Of a DNA stretch of 64,000 nt, positions 33,019 through 40,976 are shown piece by piece. The position numbers were made by a program, and so were the translations under genes. This DNA is from Bin87 sp965261195 (lineage in GTDB: Bacteria; Chloroflexota; Dehalococcoidia; Lucifugimonadales; UBA3495), in assembly GCA_965261195.1 (NCBI GenBank), contig OZ253455.1:1736001-1800000 (forward strand), read 5' to 3'. The notes beneath the pieces were generated by a model, which saw only the letters and a list, made by a program, of their open reading frames with translations, did not search any database and was not told the origin of the DNA. Numbering within the stretch: position 1 is the stretch's first letter; each line of letters opens with the position of its first letter.

Positions 33019-33897
33019 ATGAATATTGGCTTTTCTCTATCCAACAACCAGGGTTTGACCGACGTGCAGGAGGTGGTGCGAACCGCCGTCCGCGCCGAGG
33101 AGCTGGGCTTTGATTCCGTCTGGGCCAGCGACCACGTGTTCAACGTCAGCTACGTTTATGAACGACTGGGCAACCGCCCGTACTACGACCCCATGACCAT
33201 CCTGGCCTTTGCCGCGGCCCAGACCCAGCGGGTGATACTGGGCACCAGTGTCCTGGTGCTGCCCTACCACAACCCGATACGGCTGGCCAAGCAGGCGGCG
33301 ACGCTGGATCAGCTGTCCAATGGGAGAGTGGTATTGGGCGTGGGCGTCGGCGTCATTGACACCGAGCTGGAGGCCATGGGCGTGCCCTTCGCCGAGCGGG
33401 GCGCGTATACCGACGAGTCCATCGAGATTATGAAGACCCTGTGGTGCGAGGACGATCCGCGCCACGACGGGCGTTTCTTCCAGTTTTCGGATATGGCTTT
33501 CTCGCCCCGCCCGGTGCGTCCGGAGGGCGTGCCCCTGCTCATCGGCGGCACCAGTCGGGCGGCGATCCGGCGGGCAGCGCGTCACGGCGACGGTTGGCAT
33601 CCCACCGCCATGCCGCCGGAGGACCTGGCCCAGGGCATCCGCTACCTCCACGAACAGGCCGAGCGCGCCGACCGGGACCCGGCGACCATCCCGGTGTCGG
33701 TCAGTGTGCCGTTGCAGGGCGGCAGGCCAGGCCGTTTCACCCTGGGCGCCACGCCGGACGAGATGCGCGCCAACGCCCAGGCCTTTGCCGACGTGGGAGT
33801 CGCCCGCATTGTCGTGTCACCCTACTCCGGCGACCCGGCCGAGGTCTTCCCCGCCATGGCAACCATAGCCAGCGAGGTAATGCCGGCGGTGGCGTAA
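33019..33897 (+). CDS. Luciferase-like (LLM) flavin-dependent oxidoreductase, F420-type
   Basis: 292 residues. MNIGFSLSNNQGLTDVQEVV, AEELGFDSVWASDHVF, LGTSVLVLPYHNPIRLAKQA and LSNGRVVLGVGVGVIDTELE with GVPLLIGGTSRAAIRRAARH fit the TIGR03619/F420-dependent subgroup. Its leader consists of the GGGAGAGGG repeat, so no normal ribosome site is seen apart from the GGGTGAGGG repeat tail 10 bases upstream, which may serve as one. Confidence 0.9.
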   Translation: MNIGFSLSNNQGLTDVQEVVRTAVRAEELGFDSVWASDHVFNVSYVYERLGNRPYYDPMTILAFAAAQTQRVILGTSVLVLPYHNPIRLAKQAATLDQLSNGRVVLGVGVGVIDTELEAMGVPFAERGAYTDESIEIMKTLWCEDDPRHDGRFFQFSDMAFSPRPVRPEGVPLLIGGTSRAAIRRAARHGDGWHPTAMPPEDLAQGIRYLHEQAERADRDPATIPVSVSVPLQGGRPGRFTLGATPDEMRANAQAFADVGVARIVVSPYSGDPAEVFPAMATIASEVMPAVA

Positions 33898-33961
33898 AAG
33901 CTACACGGGGACGGGACCAGCATATAATTGCTACAATGTATACTGTAGGCGGGAACTCCAA

Positions 33962-34711
33962 ATGACAACCATCAACAATATTGAAGACTTGGCCCGTATC
34001 CTGGAGAAACATCCTCACTGGGTAGAGACCTTTAGAACGCTGCTGCTGACCAAGGAGTTGCTGGGGTTGCCGGCCATCGTTGCCGAACTGGCGGAGCGAC
34101 TGGCGCAGCTGACTGCGATAGTAGAACAGATTCGGCGCGATGTTGCTGAGCTCAAGACGGGGCAGGATGAACTGCGTGCGGGGCAGGACGAACTGCGTGC
34201 GGGGCAGGATGAATTGCGTGCGGGGCAAAATGGGTTAGACGTGAGGTTATCTCGCTTGGAGAATAACGTCGCTGCCCTGCGTGGCGACACGCTGGAAAAT
34301 ACCGTGCATCATCGGGCGCGCCCCCGAGTGGCTGAAGAATTCAACCTGCGACGAGTCCGCGTGGTTCAGAGCATCTCCCAGGAAACTCTGACGGAACTGA
34401 CCGATCGGCTGGACGATGCAATTGATGACCACCTGATTAGCTGGAACCAACGTCGGCGCATTGACGAAACCGACCTGATCCTCCACGGCTACAGTCGCAC
34501 CGAGCCTGTTCCAATCTGGGTAGCTGTCGAAGTATCCAGCCGTGTCAAAGAACGCGATATCGTGCGGGCGCGTCAGAGTGCCGACATTCTGGCTACTCTG
34601 TTTGGCGAGACCGCTCAGGCCGCCGTCGCCGGACACCAAATTGACCCACTGGACCTGGACCGTGCGCAGGCTAACGATGTCAAGTTTCTGGAAATACACG
34701 GAGACCTCTGA
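33962..34711 (+). CDS. Coiled-coil plus PD-(D/E)xK-like protein (DUF3782-like)
   Basis: 249 residues. An N-terminal helical part is followed by heptads DELRAGQ repeated three times at 21-bp period (34165-34230), then a globular C-terminal half: NTVHHRARPRVAEEFNLRRV, ETDLILHGYSR and PIWVAVEVSSRVKERDIVRA. The TD...VEVSS layout resembles a PD-(D/E)xK nuclease core with Ser where Lys is expected. A paralogue with longer repeats lies at 36764-37636. Role unknown. Confidence 0.65.
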   Translation: MTTINNIEDLARILEKHPHWVETFRTLLLTKELLGLPAIVAELAERLAQLTAIVEQIRRDVAELKTGQDELRAGQDELRAGQDELRAGQNGLDVRLSRLENNVAALRGDTLENTVHHRARPRVAEEFNLRRVRVVQSISQETLTELTDRLDDAIDDHLISWNQRRRIDETDLILHGYSRTEPVPIWVAVEVSSRVKERDIVRARQSADILATLFGETAQAAVAGHQIDPLDLDRAQANDVKFLEIHGDL

Positions 34712-34777
34712 CCGGACGCCAAAGCAATGGCCCCGCACCGCAGGTGCATCACAACACCTTCCTCCTGAGCCCATTCC

Positions 34778-36718
34778 ATGACACCACCCACCCCCACTAC
34801 CGCTCCCTATGGTTCCTGGCGCTCGCCCATCACCGCCGATGCCATCGTGGCCGAGGCGGTGGGGTTGGGGCAGGTGGCTATTGATGGGAACGCGGTGCTC
34901 TGGACGGAATCGCGTCCCTCCGAAGGCGGGCGCTGCGTCGTTGTGCGAATGACGCCCGATGGGCACGTCACCGAAGTGAACCCGCCGCCTTTCAACGCGC
35001 GCACCCGCGTCCACGAGTACGGCGGCGGGGCGTGGCTGGCCAACGGCGGCGTGGTCTGGTTCTCGAACTTTGACGACCAGCGCATCTACCGGGTGGGGCC
35101 TGGTGGCGGGCCCGTGGCCATCACGCCCGACGGCCCGCTGCGCTACGCAGACGCCATGCTGGACAGAGGCCGCAACCGTCTCATCTGCGTACGCGAAGAC
35201 CACACCGACCCGGACCACATCGTCAACACCATCGCCGCCGTGCCGGCTGATGGCAACGGCGAACCGGTGGCGCTGGCATCCGGGTGGGATTTTGTGTCGA
35301 CTCCGCGATTGAGTCCAGACGGGATGACGCTGGCCTGGCTGTCCTGGAATCATCCCAATATGCCCTGGGACGGTACGCAGCTCTGGACGGCGTCGGTGCT
35401 GGCAGACGGGTCGTTGGACGAGGCGACGCTGATGGCTGGCGGCGAGAGCGTCTCGGTGTTTCAGCCCGAATGGTCGCCCGACGGCGTACTGCACTACGTG
35501 TCCGATCAGACGGGTTGGTGGAACCTATACCGCTACCGGGATGGCGAGCGCCAAGCCCTGTATCCGGACGACGCTGAATATGCCCGGCCGCAATGGGTGT
35601 TTGGCGCCCGCACCTACGGATTCGCTGGCAACGGCGGGGTGGTCTGTTCGGTGAACCGGCGTGGCGTATGGTCGCTGAACCTGCTGAACCCATCGGCCGG
35701 TACAATGACGGCTCTGGACGTGCCGGCTACGGAAGCCGGCCGCGGGGACTTGGCCGTGTCGGGTCGAACGGCCATCCTGGTTGCCGGCGCGGTTGACCGG
35801 CCCCTGTCTCTCATCAGGGTAAACCTGAGCGACGGCTACTGGGACACCCTGCGGCAGTCCTCGTCAACTGCGGTGGATGTGGGCTACATATCCCCGGCGC
35901 GGAGCATCGAGTTTCCATCCAATGACGGACGGCCGGCTTACGCGCTGTATTATGCGCCCCGCAATCCCGAGTTTGCGCCGCCCGACGGCGAGAAACCGCC
36001 CCTGCTGGTGTTGAGCCACGGCGGGCCGACGGGTGCGGCCTCGGGAGCGCTGGATATGTCCATCCAGTTCTGGACGACGCGCGGGTTTGCGGTGGTGGAC
36101 GTGAACTACGGCGGCAGCGTGGGCTACGGGCGAGTCTACCGCCAGCTGCTCAACGGCAACTGGGGCGTCGTGGACGTGGACGACTGCGCCAACGCCGCGC
36201 TGCACTTGGTGCATCAGGGTCTGGCCGACGGCGACCGCCTGGCAATACGCGGCGGCAGCGCCGGCGGTTACACCACGCTGGCGGCGCTGACCTTCCGCAA
36301 CGTGTTCGCCGCCGGGGCCAGCTACTATGGCATCTCCGACCTGGAAGCGCTGGCGTTGGATACGCACAAGTTCGAGTCGCGCTACCTGGACCGGCTGGTT
36401 GCGCCGTATCCGGAGGGGGCGGAGACGTACCGGCAGCGTTCGCCCATCCGCCATGTGGAGGGATTGTCCTGCCCGATCATCCTGCTGCAAGGGCTGGAAG
36501 ACCGCATCGTGCCGCCCAACCAGGCTGAAATGATGTTCGACGCGGTGCGGAACAAGGGGATACCGTGCGCGTACCTGCCCTTTGAGGGCGAACAGCACGG
36601 GTTCCGGCGGGCCGAGAACATCAAGCGGGCGCTGGAGGCGGAGGCGTACTTCTATTCCAGGGTGTTTGGATTCCAGCTGGCCGACAACGTGGAGCCGGTG
36701 GAGATAGAGAATTTGTGA
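34778..36718 (+). CDS. S9-family (prolyl oligopeptidase-like) serine peptidase
   Basis: 646 residues. Residues 1-390 form a WD/TolB-like beta-propeller (RLSPDGMTLAWLSW, FQPEWSPDGVLHYVSDQTGW). The alpha/beta-hydrolase domain follows, with nucleophile Ser near 493 in RGGSAGGYTTLAAL, Asp near 573 in LEDRIVPPNQ and His near 606 in EQHGFRRAEN; the oxyanion segment is LSHGGPTGAA. Cleaves short peptides after propeller gating. No signal peptide. Probably cytosolic. Confidence 0.92.
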   Translation: MTPPTPTTAPYGSWRSPITADAIVAEAVGLGQVAIDGNAVLWTESRPSEGGRCVVVRMTPDGHVTEVNPPPFNARTRVHEYGGGAWLANGGVVWFSNFDDQRIYRVGPGGGPVAITPDGPLRYADAMLDRGRNRLICVREDHTDPDHIVNTIAAVPADGNGEPVALASGWDFVSTPRLSPDGMTLAWLSWNHPNMPWDGTQLWTASVLADGSLDEATLMAGGESVSVFQPEWSPDGVLHYVSDQTGWWNLYRYRDGERQALYPDDAEYARPQWVFGARTYGFAGNGGVVCSVNRRGVWSLNLLNPSAGTMTALDVPATEAGRGDLAVSGRTAILVAGAVDRPLSLIRVNLSDGYWDTLRQSSSTAVDVGYISPARSIEFPSNDGRPAYALYYAPRNPEFAPPDGEKPPLLVLSHGGPTGAASGALDMSIQFWTTRGFAVVDVNYGGSVGYGRVYRQLLNGNWGVVDVDDCANAALHLVHQGLADGDRLAIRGGSAGGYTTLAALTFRNVFAAGASYYGISDLEALALDTHKFESRYLDRLVAPYPEGAETYRQRSPIRHVEGLSCPIILLQGLEDRIVPPNQAEMMFDAVRNKGIPCAYLPFEGEQHGFRRAENIKRALEAEAYFYSRVFGFQLADNVEPVEIENL

Positions 36719-36763
36719 CACAAAGTCCCCGGTCTGCAGGCCATCAAGTGATACAATCAAATT

Positions 36764-37636
36764 GTGACCACCGAACCGCATATAGACCCAGAATCGTTAG
36801 TCGCGCGCATCATCGCCGAGCTGCAGGCCAACCCGGACGCACAACGGCTGTTGCTGCGTGCCCTGTTGACCAATGAATTCCTCGGTATGCCGGCACGCTT
36901 GGACCGTATTGAAAAAGACATCGCCGAGCTCAAAGCCGATGTGGCCGAGCTGAAGACCGATGTGGCCGAGCTGAAGACCGATGTGGCCGAGCTGAAGACC
37001 GATGTGGCCGAGCTGAAGACCGATGTGGCCGAGCTGAAGACCGATGTGGCCGAGCTGAAGACCGATGTGGCCGAGCTGAAGACCGACGTGGCCGAGCTGA
37101 AGACCGACGTGGCCGAGCTGAAGACCGACGTGGCCGAGCTGAAGACCGATGTGGCCGAGCTGAAGACCGACGTGGCCCAACTGAAGACCGACGTAGGAGA
37201 TTTGAAAGGCTTCGCGCTGGAAACGCTATTGCACCGTCGGATACGGCCACTGATCAGCCAACGCTTGGGGTTGAGGCGAACTCGGGTGATGCAAAGCCCG
37301 GCGCAGGAGCCCGTGCCCGCCCTGACTGATCCCGTGGAAACCGGTGCGGATAACGGTGTGATTACCGGTCGTCAGGAAAACAGAGTCACCGAAACTGACA
37401 TTATCGTTCGGGCCCAAAGACAAGCGGCACCAACGCCGGTTTGGGTATCTATCGAAGCGTCAAACAAAGTCGCCGCGGGCGATATCCGCCGGGCGCGGGA
37501 GACAGCGGATATCTTGGCTGCGGTATTCGACGAAGAATCCATCGCGGTGGTGGCGGGGTACACCATTGACCCACCCGATCAAGCTCGGGCCGATGCTGCC
37601 GGAGTAGTTTTCCTGCAAGTGTCGGAGCAGGTCTGA
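36764..37636 (+). CDS. Minisatellite-bearing coiled-coil plus PD-(D/E)xK-like protein
   Basis: 290 residues from GTG. Residues 52-145 are an almost perfect heptad array: IAELKAD, 11 copies of VAELKTD and one VAQLKTD, each encoded by a 21-bp unit (36941-37192). The C-terminal half (FALETLLHRRIRPLISQRLG, ETDIIVRAQRQ, PVWVSIEASNKVAAGDIRRA, ETADILAAVFDE) parallels the paralogue at 33962 and again shows TD...IEAS. Copy number of the 21-bp unit could change without breaking the frame. Function unknown. Confidence 0.68.
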   Translation: MTTEPHIDPESLVARIIAELQANPDAQRLLLRALLTNEFLGMPARLDRIEKDIAELKADVAELKTDVAELKTDVAELKTDVAELKTDVAELKTDVAELKTDVAELKTDVAELKTDVAELKTDVAELKTDVAELKTDVAQLKTDVGDLKGFALETLLHRRIRPLISQRLGLRRTRVMQSPAQEPVPALTDPVETGADNGVITGRQENRVTETDIIVRAQRQAAPTPVWVSIEASNKVAAGDIRRARETADILAAVFDEESIAVVAGYTIDPPDQARADAAGVVFLQVSEQV

Positions 37637-37686
37637 CGGTCACACCCTTGCCCGGTCTCTTTTCTGGGTTTTCACCCTCACCCTGT

Positions 37687-37717
37687 CCCTCTCCTCTCAA
37701 GGGAGAGGGGATTTTTT
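37687..37717 (+). terminator. Rho-independent-type terminator built from the GGGAGAGGG repeat
   Basis: Stem CCCTCTCC / GGAGAGGG with a 7-nt loop, then GA and TTTTTT. It follows the 36764-37636 gene and abuts the stop of the convergent gene. Confidence 0.6.
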
Positions 37718-38900
37718 AGTAGGCCGCCCGCAGCACCTCGATAATCGGCCCCGCGTCCAGGATCGGTTTCGGGTTGGTGCTCAGGCTGCGGTCTTGAAGC
37801 GTGGCGGTGGCGATGTATTCCAGGCCATCCTCGGGCACACCCACCTCGCGCAAGGTGCGGGGTAGCTCCAGGTCCCGGCACAGGCCATCCACCGCATCCG
37901 CCGCGGCCAGTCCGGCTTCCTCGTCGGTCATGGCGCTGTTGGCGACCCCGATGGCCTCGGCGATCAGTCGCTGTCGGTCGGCGCAGGCGTCCAGGTTGTA
38001 GCGCATGGTGTGCGGCAGCAGGATGGCGTTGGCCTCGCCGTGGGGAACGTCGTAAAGGCCGCCCACGTGGTGGCAGGTGGCGGTATTCAGGCCCAGGCCG
38101 CCGAAGGACGCCAGCGAAGCCATGGCGCACGCGGTCTTGGTGGTGAGCAGGGTGTCGATGTCGCCGTCCTTGCAATTCGGCAAGTTCTCGAACAGCAGCC
38201 TGATGGCGTGCAGCGCCATCCCGTCGCCGATGGGATTGCGTCCCGTGGAGTAAACGGTCTCGATGGCAATGCGAAGCTGCCCGATTGCCGTCGACACCAG
38301 GATCCGCACCGGCGTGGTGGCCAAGGCCTGGCCGTCGATGATGACGGTGCGGTGGGTTACGCCGTCGCCGGCGATGCTCAGTTTGCGGCCCTGCTCGTGG
38401 TCGGTGATGCCGCCGCCACCGCGACTGAACTCGGCGCAGCCCATGGTGGTGGGTACGCTGAGGATCGGTACTTTGGGAGCTGGCGTCGGTGGGACGGTAA
38501 TCTGGTCGGGCGGCTCAAAGATGATAGCGTAATCGCGGATGTCGCCGCCTTCGGCCAGCAGTGTCGCGATGGCCTTGGTGGTGTCGTGGGTGCTGCCCCC
38601 GCCCACGCTGATGAAGACATCGGGTTGCGTCTCTTTCGCCATCGCCACACCCTCTTCGACCGTTTCCACCGGCGAGTGCGGCGAAACGCCCGAGTAGGTG
38701 CCGACGTAGCGGGACCCCAGCGCCTCCTGAACCCGTGGGACGACGTTGCAGGCCCGCAGGATGGTTGGCCCGCAGGTGATCATGGCCCGGCTGGCGCCCA
38801 AGGCGTCCACCGTAGCAGCCAGGGTGTCGATGGCGGTCTCGGCGCAGATGATGTCTTGATGAAGCGGGTTGTAGCGGTATTGCAGTGTGCTGGTAGCCAT
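37716..38900 (-). CDS. Iron-containing alcohol dehydrogenase / maleylacetate-reductase-like protein
   Basis: 394 residues, group III ADH fold. NAD-binding VFISVGGGSTHDTTKAIATL and VPTTMGCAEFS are clear. The second metal half-site CHHVGGLYDVPHGEANAILL retains both His, but the first half-site, normally D-A-L-x-H-x-x-E, reads STAIGQLRIAIE, so Asp and His are replaced by Gly and Ile. ATG 38900 has GGGAGG upstream. It may use no iron or have another role. Convergent with the preceding gene. Confidence 0.85.
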   Translation of the reverse strand: MATSTLQYRYNPLHQDIICAETAIDTLAATVDALGASRAMITCGPTILRACNVVPRVQEALGSRYVGTYSGVSPHSPVETVEEGVAMAKETQPDVFISVGGGSTHDTTKAIATLLAEGGDIRDYAIIFEPPDQITVPPTPAPKVPILSVPTTMGCAEFSRGGGGITDHEQGRKLSIAGDGVTHRTVIIDGQALATTPVRILVSTAIGQLRIAIETVYSTGRNPIGDGMALHAIRLLFENLPNCKDGDIDTLLTTKTACAMASLASFGGLGLNTATCHHVGGLYDVPHGEANAILLPHTMRYNLDACADRQRLIAEAIGVANSAMTDEEAGLAAADAVDGLCRDLELPRTLREVGVPEDGLEYIATATLQDRSLSTNPKPILDAGPIIEVLRAAY

Positions 38901-38963
38901 TTTGACGCCTCCCGTCGGTGAGATATTTCGTAGCAATTATCATTTGCAATTTGATGAACGTCC

Positions 38964-38996
38964 TTGTAGGGGCAACCCTTGTGGTTGCCCCTACAA
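38964..38996. repeat. 14-bp perfect hairpin with CTTGT loop
   Basis: TTGTAGGGGCAACC, loop CTTGT, GGTTGCCCCTACAA. A related hairpin with the same loop lies at 48604-48640. Confidence 0.75.
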
Positions 38997-39049
38997 ATCA
39001 CAATATGCGGAGCCGGCCAAGTCCGACAATAGATACGCGTGAGCGTAAT

Positions 39050-39094
39050 GCCCCTCTCCCCTCGGTGGGAGAGGGGTTGGGGAGAGGGGCGTCC
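39050..39094. repeat. CCCCTCTCCC/GGGAGAGGGG dispersed repeat
   Basis: CCCCTCTCCCCTCGGTGGGA then GAGGGGTTGGGGAGAGGGG, just beyond the stop of the DinB-like gene; may act as terminator. Confidence 0.6.
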
Positions 39095-39099
39095 CCGCT

Positions 39100-39620
39100 C
39101 TACTGTCCCAGTCCCCGCTGCATACCGCGCAGGTAGCCGGCCTGGCCGCCGTGCTGGTTAACTTCCCAGATCAGCAGTCGGAACATATCGACCACGGCCA
39201 TGGTTTCGCCCCGCCGATTGGTCATTTCGGCGCTGACCAGCGAGGCGTCGTCGTGCTCGGCCAGGAATTCCAGCAGGTTGTTACGGGCGGCGTTGGCGTA
39301 TTCCACCAGCACGGCCTTGTCCGGACAATTCCAGTTGCCTAAATCTTCCGCCGAGTAGCCAAAGCCCACGTCCATGGGCTCCGGCTGTTTGCCGAGCCGT
39401 TCCGCCCATCCTGATTCGTAAAGCTGGGTTCCACGCCGGGCCAGCGACTGCACCCACATATCCAGCGCGCCCGCCCGTAGTGCCACAGGATGAAACCGAT
39501 GGAGTGGCACTGGTCGTTGGGAGTGAACTCGATCTCGGCCTGGGTCAACCCATCCACATAGCGTTCCATCCATTGCCAATGGCTATCAAACGAACCTTCT
39601 ATAAACTCTTTAAGCGCCAT
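39100..39620 (-). pseudogene. DinB-family protein, single frameshift
   Basis: The first frame (from 39620) gives MALKEFIEGSFDSHWQWMER and HSIGFILWHYGRA, then derails. The rest of the protein is in another frame: LDMWVQSLARRGTQLYESGW down to AVVDMFRLLIWEVNQHGGQA. The switch is at about 39465-39475 in a GC-rich run and needs one extra base or two fewer. DinB proteins are four-helix metal-binding bundles, often thiol-dependent transferases; His in LWHYG and NQHGGQ fit the metal site. It could be a sequencing error. Confidence 0.75.
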
Positions 39621-39658
39621 GTTAGTCTCCTGAGATGGTCAGGCCTTGATCGGGAGTA

Positions 39659-40633
39659 TCAGGTGGTCCACACCGGCGGCCGCTTCTCCAGGAACGCGGA
39701 GATGCCCTCTTTGGCGTCGTCGGCCAGCAGGTTGTCCACCATGACCTGGCTGGCGAACTGGTAGGCGGCGGGGCGATCCATTTCGATTTGCTGGTAGAAG
39801 GCGGCCTTGCCCACGGCGAGCGTGTGGGCGCTGGCGGAGGCAATCTGCTGGGCCAGCATCATGGTTTGTTCTTCCAGTTCGTCGGCCGGGGCGATGCGGC
39901 TGATCAGGCCAAATTCCAGAGCTTCCTGCGCCGAAATGGGCCGGCCGGTGAGCAGCATCTCCATGGCCTTTTTGGGCATCACGGATCGGGCCACCGCCAC
40001 GCCGGGGGTGGTGCAGAACAACCCAATCTGGACGCCTGGGGTGGCAAAGGCGGCGTTATCGGCGGCCACGGCGATGTCGCAGGTTGCCACCAACTGGCAG
40101 CCGGCGGCGGTGGCCAGACCCTGCACCTGGGCGATCACCGGTTTGGGCAGCAACCGGATGGCCTCCATAACCCGGGTGCAGGCGGCAAAGACGTCCGCGT
40201 ATTGCTCGGCGTCGCCGTCAACCAGTTCGTTCAGGTCGTGGCCGGAACTGAACACCGGCCCCTCAGAGCGAATAACCACGACGCGGGCTTTAGGATCGGT
40301 GGCAATTTCGGCCAACCGTTCATCCAGAGCCGCCAGAGTGCGCGATGAGAGGACGTTGCGTTTTTCCGGATTAGTCAGCGTAAGGACAGCGATGCCGTCG
40401 TTAGCGTAGTTATAGCCGACAGTCAAGGGTTCACACTCTCCCGGAGTAGCCGCACGAACCTGCGAGCTTTCTACCGGAGCCACCGCGATGGTATTGCCGG
40501 CTGGTGAGAAAAACTCGATCATGTAAGCTTCTGCGCGGGGGAAAATATGCACAACAGTGCCTCTTTTACCCGCCTCCAATTCATACTCCGGCAGGTCGGA
40601 TGTAAGCACGATTAGGTCATGTTCCCGAATCAT
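39659..40633 (-). CDS. DUF4926 domain fused to enoyl-CoA hydratase/isomerase
   Basis: About 324 residues. Residues 1-65 are a DUF4926 domain (REHDLIVLTSDLPEYELEAG, GTVVHIFPRAEAYMIEFFSP). Residues 73-324 are a crotonase: VLTLTNPEKRNVLSSRTL, the oxyanion region SSGHDLNELVDG and AGCQLVATCDIAVAADNAAF. The two expected catalytic Glu positions are not both present, as in several isomerase-like members. A TTG at 40426, 11 bases after GGGAG, could start a free-standing hydratase. The start is coupled to the DUF6883 gene upstream. Confidence 0.85.
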   Translation of the reverse strand: MIREHDLIVLTSDLPEYELEAGKRGTVVHIFPRAEAYMIEFFSPAGNTIAVAPVESSQVRAATPGECEPLTVGYNYANDGIAVLTLTNPEKRNVLSSRTLAALDERLAEIATDPKARVVVIRSEGPVFSSGHDLNELVDGDAEQYADVFAACTRVMEAIRLLPKPVIAQVQGLATAAGCQLVATCDIAVAADNAAFATPGVQIGLFCTTPGVAVARSVMPKKAMEMLLTGRPISAQEALEFGLISRIAPADELEEQTMMLAQQIASASAHTLAVGKAAFYQQIEMDRPAAYQFASQVMVDNLLADDAKEGISAFLEKRPPVWTT

Positions 40634-40635
40634 AT

Positions 40636-40974
40636 TCACCTTCCATTGGGATAGGCGGTGATGAGCCGGGGCGCATCGCTGCCGTGGTCGATTATCCAGA
40701 CAGTTCGGATACGCGGATTGCGTCCGTCCGGGGTTATCAGGATACCATCAACAGTGAAAACCGGCCCATGCTGAGTTTCAGTGACCGAGGTGACTTCGTG
40801 GCTGGCTCCGTGAACCCGCAGAGCTTCTACCAAACTCTGCCACTGCTCACTATTGAAGCCGAATTGGAACAGGAAATTGGCTTTGCTGCCACCATCGGGA
40901 TGATCGAGCGCAAGCAAATAATCCGCGGCCTTCCGTTGCTCAACCCAAGCGTTCCCGGCGTTGGGCAGCTTCAC
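40636..40974 (-). CDS. DUF6883-family protein
   Basis: 112 residues from GTG. MKLPNAGNAWVEQRKAADYL with LALDHPDGGSKANFLFQFGF and the end VWIIDHGSDAPRLITAYPN is the DUF6883 pattern. It normally stands directly before a DUF4926 gene as a two-gene, toxin-antitoxin-like unit, and does so here. The GTG is two bases after the acyl-CoA dehydrogenase stop. Confidence 0.85.
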   Translation of the reverse strand: MKLPNAGNAWVEQRKAADYLLALDHPDGGSKANFLFQFGFNSEQWQSLVEALRVHGASHEVTSVTETQHGPVFTVDGILITPDGRNPRIRTVWIIDHGSDAPRLITAYPNGR

Positions 40975-40976
40975 GT

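Noticed and set aside
36941..37192. Array of 21-bp repeats
   Set aside because: Not CRISPR: no spacers; units encode VAELKTD heptads in frame.
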